Shown here one piece after another: positions 6,931 to 11,825 of a stretch of 11,825 nt of DNA. The position numbers and the translations under genes are program-made. This DNA comes from CAYYWW01 sp964475515. GTDB lineage: Archaea > Aenigmatarchaeota > Aenigmatarchaeia > QMZP01. The notes below the pieces were generated by a model. That model saw nothing but the letters and a program-made list of their open reading frames with translations, made no database searches and had not been told where the DNA came from. Numbering within the stretch: position 1 is the stretch's first letter; each line of letters begins with the position of its first letter. Location of the stretch: assembly GCA_964475515.1 (NCBI GenBank), contig CAYYWW010000027.1, forward strand, positions 1-11,825. The letters are read 5' to 3'.

Positions 6931-7686
6931 TTATTTGACTATTTCAAAACTCGCTTCCCCACCATTCTTTTTTATTTCTTTTACTATTTTTTCTGCTACT
7001 TCTATCATTTTCTGTTGGAGTTGCTTGAAGTTTTTTCCAGTCCCCTTCATCATGTAAACAGGAGCTGATATGTATTTTATTTCTATATCTTTGTTATCAA
7101 GTGACATCGCTTTTTTTATCACATCTATACCGTTTTCCTTAAAACACATTGCTTTTATTTTCACCTTTACTTCATATGTCTTCTCTGTATAGCTTTTCTT
7201 TGCTATTTCTATAATGGCGTCGGCCCACCTTTTTGGTACATTTTTTTCCTTAAAAACATCTGGGTTTTTTATCGCTGTTTCAAACGCTTTGGACAAGCTA
7301 CCAAACATGTCCTGTAGTTCGTAGCCAACTTCTTCGTACGCTTCCTCTAAGGTTTTATTTAACTTTTTGGCCGCTATTTCTAACATCTTCTCTGCCTTTC
7401 TCTCTATCTTGAATTTATTTAATTTTCTATTGGCTTCCATTCGGTGCACTCTTTTTACTGAAAGGGATATGTTCTCACTATCGACACTCATAACTTTGCA
7501 TACAACATATTGTTTTTCTCTTAGAAACTCTCTTATATCCTTGACCCATCTTCTTGCAACTTCAGAAACATGTATCATTCCCGTCTTTCTATATTCTATA
7601 AGTTCTGCTAAAACAGAGTTCGGATATATCTTTTTTATCTGGCAGACCACCAATTCTCCTCTTTCTGGTAAACCCCTCTTTCTCAT
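6931..7686 (-). CDS. translation initiation factor aIF2, alpha subunit
   Basis: 251 residues from the ATG at 7686. aIF2-alpha is a subunit of the heterotrimer that carries initiator Met-tRNA to the small ribosomal subunit with GTP. Residues 8-82 form the S1/OB domain (GELVVCQIKKIYPNSVLAEL, then GMIHVSEV and ISLSVKRV). A helical domain covers about 85-170. A C-terminal alpha-beta domain (about 171-251) contains YEVKVKIKAM and the YISAPVYMM segment. The residues after SEVARRW occupy the place of the eukaryotic Ser51 loop. A TTG two codons earlier would add only Leu-Pro. The ATG is preferred because AGGTT lies just upstream, and family members begin with a basic RKR-type run. It is the first gene of a unit with its own TATA box and is followed after one base by SRP54. 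Confidence 0.95.
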   Translation of the reverse strand: MRKRGLPERGELVVCQIKKIYPNSVLAELIEYRKTGMIHVSEVARRWVKDIREFLREKQYVVCKVMSVDSENISLSVKRVHRMEANRKLNKFKIERKAEKMLEIAAKKLNKTLEEAYEEVGYELQDMFGSLSKAFETAIKNPDVFKEKNVPKRWADAIIEIAKKSYTEKTYEVKVKIKAMCFKENGIDVIKKAMSLDNKDIEIKYISAPVYMMKGTGKNFKQLQQKMIEVAEKIVKEIKKNGGEASFEIVK

Positions 7687-7718
7687 AGGCAACCTGTATA
7701 TGAATAAATAGATATTGA

Positions 7719-7726
7719 ATTTATAA
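7719..7726 (-). promoter_or_regulatory. TATA box of the aIF2-alpha/SRP54 unit
   Basis: TTATAAAT on the minus strand in the 97-base gap between eS27 and aIF2-alpha. The predicted start site near 7696 leaves a leader of about ten bases before the ATG at 7686, containing AGGTT. This gap is the only sizeable break in the minus-strand cluster after the primase and marks a second transcription unit. Confidence 0.5.
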
Positions 7727-7783
7727 GTATTGATTCTGTACTTTTTTAGATTTTTATTATGTTAATTAACACCAAAAGTAATT

Positions 7784-7951
7784 TCAACGCATTACTCCGA
7801 TAACCTTTGTTTTTATTATTCCCTTTCCGCCTGTCGGCTTAACTAATGTGAGTCCGCACACTAAACATTTAACCTCAGTTGCTGGTTTTTCAAATACCAC
7901 CTGCTCATTTTTACACTTCTTGCATTTTATTTTCAGAAACTTTGAGGCCAT
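7784..7951 (-). CDS. rps27e: small-subunit ribosomal protein eS27
   Basis: 55 residues from MASKFLKIKC. A small zinc-ribbon protein of the archaeal and eukaryotic 30S/40S subunit. The zinc knuckles are C10/C13 and C29/C32, followed by the glycine-rich strand GGKGIIKTKVIGV typical of the C-terminal end. An ATG at 7969 would add six residues (MSWCRG) and overlap eL44. The ATG at 7951 matches the usual protein start and leaves four bases after the eL44 stop. TGGTG, eight bases upstream, can serve as the ribosome binding site. eL44-eS27-aIF2-alpha is a conserved archaeal order, here kept intact. Confidence 0.93.
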   Translation of the reverse strand: MASKFLKIKCKKCKNEQVVFEKPATEVKCLVCGLTLVKPTGGKGIIKTKVIGVMR

Positions 7952-7955
7952 ACCC

Positions 7956-8246
7956 CTACACCAGCTCAAATTTTTTAGCTCTGAATCCTTTTTTTGTATG
8001 CATTTTGTTGCATTCCTTGCATTTCAATCGTAAGTCCAGTTTTTTTGTTGGTTTTCCCTCACCCTTTGCCTTTGGTCTTGGGAAAGAGCCATACCCTTTA
8101 AGTTTTCTTTCGTATCTTCTTTGGCTTTGTGAATCAGGATGAGCCTTACCTCTAGGTTTTTTCTTAATTACTACTACTGAATGTTCTGTGTGCTTTCTGC
8201 AGTACGGGCACAGAGTATTGATAGTTTTTGGGAATTTCATATACAT
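7956..8246 (-). CDS. rpl44e: large-subunit ribosomal protein eL44 (L44e/eL42 family)
   Basis: 96 residues, the normal archaeal length. It binds near the tRNA exit site of the large subunit. Residues 5-20 read FPKTINTLCPYCRKHT, the family signature, with the first zinc knuckle C13/C16. The middle is basic and rich in Gly/Ser/Arg (SQSQRRYERKLKGYGSFPRP) and lies in rRNA. The second knuckle is C76/C79 in LKCKECNKMHTKKGFRAKK. Two starts are possible, the ATG at 8246 or the one two codons on at 8240, giving MKFPK. Both are plausible and neither has a strong ribosome binding site. It begins five bases after the GINS stop. Confidence 0.95.
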   Translation of the reverse strand: MYMKFPKTINTLCPYCRKHTEHSVVVIKKKPRGKAHPDSQSQRRYERKLKGYGSFPRPKAKGEGKPTKKLDLRLKCKECNKMHTKKGFRAKKFELV

Positions 8247-8251
8247 CTTTA

Positions 8252-8764
8252 CTATTCTTTTATATTTATTTCTTTTGCCATACCTTTTTGAACGAAAAGC
8301 TTAGCGCTATCCTCTGGTATTGTCGCTATATCACCTTTTTTGAATGGACCATAGCTTTTGAGGTCTGTTCCAACAAATTCCGGTATATCCTCTAATACTG
8401 CAATTGCTACCATTTTTTCAGGTTTTTCTTCAAGTGCTTTTTTTCTTTGCTTTTGAAAATCTTTAATGATTTTAATGATGTTATCGAAAAAATTCTTTTC
8501 TTCTGGTGTTAAATTCTCTGGTACTATACCTGACCGTGCTGAGTACATCGCAAGTGTAAGTATCTTCCTTTCTCTTATCTCTAAAAGATCCTCTAATGTT
8601 CCTTTTGCGGAGTCGAGCTCCCACTTATCCTCTTTGGATTGTAACTTAGATTTTTTATCCAAATAATCTTTAACATCCTTGAAAAAATTTTCTGGTAATT
8701 TTACGAGTTTGTTCGTTGATCTTTCTTCAGTAAAGATTTTTCTAAGTGTTTCATAAGTCAGCAT
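8252..8764 (-). CDS. GINS complex subunit Gins51-type
   Basis: 170 residues. GINS joins MCM and the Cdc45/RecJ-like protein in the replicative helicase complex and contacts primase. The helical A domain is residues 1-110, with SARSGI and ENLTPEEKNFFDNIIKI helices typical of the family. The small beta B domain is at the C terminus (about 117-168: VAIAVLEDIPEFVGTDLKSY, then GPFKKGDIATIPEDSAKLFV and KGMA). The A-then-B order is that of Gins51 (Psf1/Sld5-like) rather than Gins23. It is short but complete. It lies 24 bases downstream of the primase gene, fitting the known archaeal linkage of GINS and primase genes. A 7-bp hairpin lies immediately before the ATG. Confidence 0.88.
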   Translation of the reverse strand: MLTYETLRKIFTEERSTNKLVKLPENFFKDVKDYLDKKSKLQSKEDKWELDSAKGTLEDLLEIRERKILTLAMYSARSGIVPENLTPEEKNFFDNIIKIIKDFQKQRKKALEEKPEKMVAIAVLEDIPEFVGTDLKSYGPFKKGDIATIPEDSAKLFVQKGMAKEINIKE

Positions 8765-8782
8765 AAAATCTTCTTAGATTTT
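8765..8782 (-). repeat. 7-bp hairpin between primase and GINS
   Basis: Arms AAAATCT and AGATTTT with a four-base loop make a perfect inverted repeat. It fills most of the primase-GINS gap and ends directly at the GINS ATG. In mRNA it could fold next to the start codon or be a processing site. Low G+C makes it weak. Confidence 0.45.
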
Positions 8783-8788
8783 ATATTT

Positions 8789-10102
8789 TTAAGACTTCCT
8801 ATACTTTCTCATTAACCTAAACGGGTAGCTAACAGGGTTTTTAATTGTTATGTTTGCTGTACCACCTCTGCATATATCATCGGGTTTACATACACCAAAA
8901 TTTAACATATATGCTTCGTTTGCACAGTTCGGTGGTAGGGGAACACTCCCTGTTTTCTTAAAGTATCGTAACTGTCCCCTTATGTAACTATCTGGTAACG
9001 GTGGGTTGTTTTTCTTGTTCCACTCCCATATAAATGCTTCTATATCATCTTTTTTCCATCCGACATTGGATAAAAAATTTGTGAGAATGAAAACTGATCT
9101 TTTTCTGCCGTCAGACAGTCCCTTTAGGATGTTTTTTATGCATGGTGGGAACATATCTTCTCTGATAGCGCGTTTAAGTAACAGTTCTCTTTTAACAACC
9201 TTTTTTTTCTCTTCTTTTTCTCTTCTATTGTACCAATCAAGAGCATTTATTACAAGATATTCTGCTTCGTTTTCTTCACCACCGCTAAGAAATTTTTCTT
9301 TAACTCTCACTTTTTCTGGAGATGCATCCTCTCTTTTGAATTCTTCCAGCTTGGAGGAATTTACTGGAAGAGATACTAAAAATGTTTTGGAATTCAAAGA
9401 ATATGGCATTCTGAAAAGATGCCTTTGTGATATCAAAACAGGGTCTATTTCTATTATTTTAAATGGGTCTATGGGGCTCACATCCACTATTTGAAATGGG
9501 TCTAGATCATAATCAGGAATTATATCACCAAGTTTTTTTCCTGTTTGTTCGGCCAATTCTTCAGGAGACCATCTTCTTAAGAACGCTCTTTCCAGGTCTT
9601 CTCTGATATATTCTTTGAGATATATGCATATTTTTCTCGCAAGATCAGGAAACATTTTAACAGTTGGTTTATAATCTACGTTTTTCGGTAGCGATTCCCA
9701 TGGTATAGCTATATGAAATCCTGTTCCACCTGAAAATTTTATATAAAAATTTCTTATCTCGTGTTTCTTAAGCGCAGAAGCGATAACTATTGCTGTTATT
9801 TTCGCGTGTTCAAATTGCTCGCAATCTATATCAAAAACAATGTCCCATCCTATTCTTAGTTTTTCGTAGTTATCGGATTTCAGTGCCATTACATTAGACC
9901 ATCTTTCAAGTGAGCAGTGAAACTCTATAACACCAGATTTGATCATGGCTTCTATATCTTTGCGGTTCATTATAGTATTAGGTCGGGTATCGTACGAACC
10001 ATTTTTAAAAACACCAACAACTTCTCTATCCTTTCCAACTCTCAACAATTCTTCTGCTACATCTTCTCTTTTGTAATAGTTGTAAATTTCAGAAAACCTC
10101 AT
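8789..10102 (-). CDS. single-chain DNA primase, PriS fused to PriL iron-sulfur domain
   Basis: 437 residues. It makes the RNA/DNA primers for replication. Residues 1-250 are the PriS catalytic part: DID (91-93) in WDIVFDID carries two metal-binding Asp, SGGTGFH (124-130) is the nucleotide-binding motif, and D220 with RHLFRMPYSL (227-236) is the third acidic site and its following basic motif. Residues about 315-437 match the C-terminal domain of PriL, with four cysteines at 321, 393, 405 and 411 (FPPC, PPNC, GVC, DIC) that would bind a 4Fe-4S cluster. The N-terminal half of PriL is missing, and a charged linker (about 255-310) joins the parts. Most archaea use two separate genes totalling far more residues; this compact fusion is known from Nanoarchaeum and related DPANN. 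It is first in the cluster, ahead of GINS. Confidence 0.93.
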   Translation of the reverse strand: MRFSEIYNYYKREDVAEELLRVGKDREVVGVFKNGSYDTRPNTIMNRKDIEAMIKSGVIEFHCSLERWSNVMALKSDNYEKLRIGWDIVFDIDCEQFEHAKITAIVIASALKKHEIRNFYIKFSGGTGFHIAIPWESLPKNVDYKPTVKMFPDLARKICIYLKEYIREDLERAFLRRWSPEELAEQTGKKLGDIIPDYDLDPFQIVDVSPIDPFKIIEIDPVLISQRHLFRMPYSLNSKTFLVSLPVNSSKLEEFKREDASPEKVRVKEKFLSGGEENEAEYLVINALDWYNRREKEEKKKVVKRELLLKRAIREDMFPPCIKNILKGLSDGRKRSVFILTNFLSNVGWKKDDIEAFIWEWNKKNNPPLPDSYIRGQLRYFKKTGSVPLPPNCANEAYMLNFGVCKPDDICRGGTANITIKNPVSYPFRLMRKYRKS

Positions 10103-10122
10103 AAGATTTAATTGAAATGTAG

Positions 10123-10130
10123 AATTAAAT
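10123..10130 (-). promoter_or_regulatory. weak TATA-like element upstream of the primase
   Basis: ATTTAATT on the minus strand, 21-28 bases before the ATG at 10102. The match to a TATA box is modest, but the spacing fits leaderless transcription, and no Shine-Dalgarno sequence precedes the ATG. Confidence 0.3.
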
Positions 10131-10306
10131 TGTTAGCATTATGGGAAATTTAATTTTCATCAGATAGTTATTATGCAGTTTATTCGAACACTTGATTTTT
10201 AGAATTTCGCTTTTATCACGTATTTTATACGATTATACTGAGCGATTTGCGTACAATACCTGTTATATTCATTCGGCATTAACTCGGAAAGAAAAAGTTT
10301 ATTTAA

Positions 10307-10546
10307 AATAATCATAAAAACAGCCAGAGAAACTTGGGACAATCAATTGACTTTTTCTCAAATTATAGTAAGGTGGATAAAGTTTTCGTGATATTTGTCG
10401 ATGGGAAAGAAACTATGAAGGCTGAGCGTACCGATGGAGATTGAAGAAAGAACCAGATAGATATCATTTTTCTAGTTATTATGTGGTGTGATGATTTAGG
10501 CTATGATCCTGAAGGGTGCATTTTAGCTATTAACTCTAGAAATTGA
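10307..10546 (+). pseudogene. possible decayed reading frame with an internal TGA
   Basis: One frame is open for 45 codons (10307-10441), closed by TGA at 10442-10444, then open again in the same frame for 33 codons to TGA at 10544-10546. The predicted peptides look protein-like, for example KVDKVFVIFVDGKE and WCDDLGYDPEGCILAINSR, but no family is recognised. There is no good ATG at the beginning. It could be the remnant of a lost gene brought in with the neighbouring module, or chance. A TATA-like element lies just before it at 10298-10307. Confidence 0.25.
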
Positions 10547-10547
10547 G

Positions 10548-10592
10548 CGAGGAATTAAAAGGGGGTATAACTCACATACGCATAATTCCTCG
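10548..10592 (+). repeat. 10-bp inverted repeat with 25-base loop
   Basis: CGAGGAATTA at 10548-10557 pairs perfectly with TAATTCCTCG at 10583-10592. The loop contains AAAGGGGGTATAACTCACAT. There is no T-run after it, so it is not an obvious terminator. It lies between the possible decayed frame and the operator of the MNT/HEPN module and could be a protein-binding site or a structured RNA. Confidence 0.55.
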
Positions 10593-10612
10593 GCTTATTC
10601 AATCACGAAAGT

Positions 10613-10641
10613 TTTATATATCAAACTATCGTATGATATAT
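10613..10641 (+). promoter_or_regulatory. TATA box with overlapping operator-like palindrome
   Basis: TTTATATA at about 10613-10620 sits 23-30 bases before the ATG at 10643, so the transcript is probably leaderless. The inverted repeat ATATATCA (10616-10623) and TGATATAT (10634-10641) has a 10-base spacer. It overlaps the TATA box and reaches to within one base of the start codon. A dimeric winged-helix protein bound here would block TBP/TFB. The first gene encodes such a domain, so autorepression is likely (inference). Confidence 0.5.
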
Positions 10642-10642
10642 T

Positions 10643-11188
10643 ATGATAATTGAAGAGTGGAGGAAGTTTCGAGGGTGGAAAGTTTTGGAGTTTTTTCTTA
10701 AGACAGGAAAGGAAATTCATGTGAAAAAATTAGCGAGAGAGTTAAATATAAGTCCACAGACAGCATCTTATTACTTAAAATTTTACAAAAGAGCCGGTGT
10801 TCTGAGGGGGAGGAAGGAAGCTAATTTGTTGCTTTATTCATTGGAGGATAATGCACTAACAAGGCACTTAAAAATTTTCTATGCATTGGATCAAATTTAT
10901 CCCTTTATTCTAAGATTTGCAAGCAAAAACAAGTTAACAAGTACTGTGCTTTACGGTAGCCATGTTTCAGGAACTTTTGATGAAAACTCTGATATAGATT
11001 TACTAATAATTTCTCAGAAAAAAGCACTTAATCTAGATGAATTGAAAAAACTGGAAAGAAAAATAGGAAAGGAAGTGAAGATACAGATTTTTAGCTTAGG
11101 TGAGTGGATAAACCTGAAAAGGAAACCTAATGCTTTTGTTCGTTCAGTTCTATCAAAACATATCCTGCTTTATGGCGCGGAAATATGA
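10643..11188 (+). CDS. winged-helix/minimal nucleotidyltransferase (MNT) protein, likely antitoxin
   Basis: 181 residues in two domains. Residues 10-68 are a winged helix-turn-helix (VKKLARELNISPQTASYYLK as the recognition part, then a wing ending LLLYSL). Residues about 85-180 are a Pol-beta-type minimal nucleotidyltransferase with GS(x10)DxD: G105, S106, D117 and D119 in YGSHVSG and NSDIDLL. In MntA-type antitoxins this motif transfers AMP groups to the partner HEPN toxin. The usual third acidic residue would lie near KIQIF (146-150), where Q148 is found, so activity may be altered. The stop overlaps the HEPN start by four bases (ATGA), showing translational coupling. The fused DNA-binding domain and the palindrome over its promoter point to autoregulation. 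Transcriptional regulator with an inactive transferase domain is the main alternative. Confidence 0.85.
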   Translation: MIIEEWRKFRGWKVLEFFLKTGKEIHVKKLARELNISPQTASYYLKFYKRAGVLRGRKEANLLLYSLEDNALTRHLKIFYALDQIYPFILRFASKNKLTSTVLYGSHVSGTFDENSDIDLLIISQKKALNLDELKKLERKIGKEVKIQIFSLGEWINLKRKPNAFVRSVLSKHILLYGAEI

Positions 11189-11619
11189 AAATCGAAAGGT
11201 ATTTTAAAGAAGGGTTATTAAGAAGGGGGAGAATAGATAAAAATGAAATAAAGGGGTCTTTAGAACTTGCAGAAAGGTTTTTAGAAAGAGCAAATGGAAA
11301 TATAAAAATAAGATATTTTGATGTTGCTTTTACCCTGGCTTATAACAGCATGTTCCATTCTGCCAGAGCTTTATTGTTTTCCTTTGGTGTAAAAGAAAGA
11401 AGTCATTTTGCAATGATAGAATTTTTAAAAGAAAAATTTAAAGATGAGGGGAGAATTTCTCGGTTTTTAACAATCTTAGATTCTTATAGAATGTCGAGGC
11501 ATGCTATTCAGTACAGAGGAGAATTTTGCTCAGAGTTAGACGCAAAGGAAGCAATCAAAGATGCTAAAGAATTTTTAGAAATTGTTAAAAATTATTTCAA
11601 AAGCTTAAGAAATGCTTAA
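11185..11619 (+). CDS. HEPN-domain protein, likely toxin partner of the MNT protein
   Basis: 144 residues, helical, matching the UPF0332/HEPN family that pairs with minimal nucleotidyltransferases. The core reads DVAFTLAYNSMFHSARALLF (46-65), then the second helix pair and the end motif EAIKDAKEFLEIVKNYF (122-138). HEPN toxins are metal-independent RNases using an R-x4-6-H motif or the related R-x-x-A-D-Y type. Here the region reads R102-M-S-R-H-A-I-Q-Y110, neither form exactly, so RNase activity is uncertain. The start overlaps the MNT stop (ATGA), fixing 1:1 expression. The stop lies inside a hairpin, with a T-rich terminator shortly after. A regulatory or scaffold role instead of toxin is possible. 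Confidence 0.85.
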   Translation: MKIERYFKEGLLRRGRIDKNEIKGSLELAERFLERANGNIKIRYFDVAFTLAYNSMFHSARALLFSFGVKERSHFAMIEFLKEKFKDEGRISRFLTILDSYRMSRHAIQYRGEFCSELDAKEAIKDAKEFLEIVKNYFKSLRNA

Positions 11620-11623
11620 GCTT
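11601..11623 (+). repeat. 9-bp hairpin across the HEPN stop codon
   Basis: AAGCTTAAG and CTTAAGCTT are perfect arms around a five-base loop AAATG. The HEPN stop codon TAA (11617-11619) lies in the right arm. It may protect the mRNA end or bind protein. It is followed within 20 bases by a second hairpin. Confidence 0.55.
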
Positions 11624-11641
11624 CGCCGACGCCAACTTCTC

Positions 11642-11670
11642 GAATTGCTTCGCAATTCCCGACTTTTTCT
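11642..11670 (+). terminator. hairpin plus T-rich terminator of the MNT/HEPN unit
   Basis: GAATTGC and GCAATTC form a 7-bp stem with a TTC loop (11642-11658). CCGACTTTTTCTTT follows. A T5 and T3 run after a hairpin is a plausible archaeal terminator. The 11621-11662 stretch is noticeably richer in G+C than its surroundings. Confidence 0.5.
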
Positions 11671-11765
11671 TTCAAAAAAAGGCTTAACATCTCTTAGAAC
11701 TTACTCTTTCATTACCTTAATCTTCTTTATCACTTCAAATTTATAAAATTCTTACCAATCCTTTA

Positions 11766-11810
11766 TTGGACAGGAACTGAACCAGCCATTAAGTAGTTCG
11801 TTCTGTCCAA
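11766..11810 (+). repeat. long imperfect palindrome near the window end
   Basis: TTGGACAG pairs with CTGTCCAA (8 bp), continuing inward as GAACT with AGTTC (5 bp) after a three-base bulge GTT. The loop is 16 bases. Stem with a bulge is typical of folded RNA or of IS200/IS605-type ends, but no transposase is visible in the window, so its role is open. Confidence 0.5.
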
Positions 11811-11825
11811 AATTCCTAACGGCAA

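Larger units (their letters stand above)
10103..10642. other. 540-base divergent intergenic region
   Basis: This gap separates the minus-strand primase from the plus-strand HTH-nucleotidyltransferase. It holds the weak primase promoter, a purine tract plus TTTATTTAAA at 10291-10307, a possible decayed reading frame (10307-10546), a 10-bp hairpin (10548-10592) and the promoter/operator of the plus-strand module. I see no complete gene, tRNA or rRNA. The region upstream of 10290 shows nothing beyond the primase promoter. An unannotated small RNA starting near 10330 cannot be excluded. Confidence 0.6.

Noticed and set aside
6703..7068. Plus-strand frame opposite SRP54/aIF2-alpha
   Set aside because: Its Phe/Leu/Ser-rich translation is the mirror of Lys/Glu-rich genes on the other strand.
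7690..7692. TTG start for aIF2-alpha
   Set aside because: An ATG two codons downstream has a better ribosome binding site and matches the usual N terminus.
7952..7969. Longer eS27 start (MSWCRG extension)
   Set aside because: It overlaps eL44 and adds residues absent from the family; MASKF fits better.
10488..10512. C/D-box RNA: GTGATGA followed 14 bases later by CTGA
   Set aside because: There is no C' box, no second D box and no closing terminal stem, so it is probably chance.
10320..10560. SRP RNA or RNase P RNA in the divergent gap
   Set aside because: None of the conserved motifs of either RNA could be seen by eye.
1..11825. CRISPR array or complete insertion sequence
   Set aside because: No regularly spaced direct repeats and no transposase or integrase gene are present.

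Overview
The window is AT-rich archaeal chromosome, most likely from a small-genome DPANN-type lineage (inference). It encodes archaeal/eukaryote-type information-processing proteins: SRP54, aIF2-alpha, eS27, eL44 (L44e family), a GINS subunit, and a primase whose catalytic PriS part is fused to the iron-sulfur part of PriL. PriS-PriL fusion is known from Nanoarchaeum and other DPANN archaea. Archaeal TATA boxes sit about 20-30 bases upstream of several starts, and some transcripts look leaderless. The tRNA gene carries archaeal bulge-helix-bulge introns.

Layout. (1) 107-4836, plus strand: two secreted cell-surface proteins. The first is a 1119-residue Ig-like protein dense in N-glycosylation sequons. 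The second is a 443-residue cysteine-rich protein with a PGF-pre-PGF-like domain and a C-terminal membrane anchor. (2) 4848-5270, minus: a conserved-looking coiled-coil protein of unknown function. (3) 5328-5448, minus: tRNA-Gly(GCC) interrupted by two non-canonical introns, 17 nt in the anticodon stem and 34 nt in the T arm. (4) 5483-10102, minus: a housekeeping cluster reading primase - GINS - eL44 - eS27 - (promoter) - aIF2-alpha - SRP54 - 39-residue zinc ribbon. The gaps are 24, 5, 4, 97, 1 and 4 bases. (5) 10103-10642: a 540-base divergent gap with a possible decayed reading frame, a 10-bp hairpin and an operator-like palindrome over a TATA box. (6) 10643-11619, plus: a two-gene MNT/HEPN module, probably toxin-antitoxin, in which the nucleotidyltransferase carries its own winged-helix domain. 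(7) 11600-11825: hairpins, a T-rich terminator and a long imperfect palindrome.

How the parts work together. The minus-strand cluster joins replication priming (primase, GINS), ribosome subunits, initiation-factor and protein-targeting genes, so it couples growth functions. The two surface genes may form an envelope layer and its anchor (inference). The MNT/HEPN pair is a self-contained accessory module that probably regulates itself.

The most unusual item is the tRNA gene. Its two introns were found by matching bulge-helix-bulge geometry to exact restoration of a tRNA-Gly cloverleaf. The precursor pairing that exposes the first intron uses the anticodon and the D arm, so it cannot coexist with the mature fold. 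The 39-residue zinc ribbon after SRP54 is also easily missed by gene callers.
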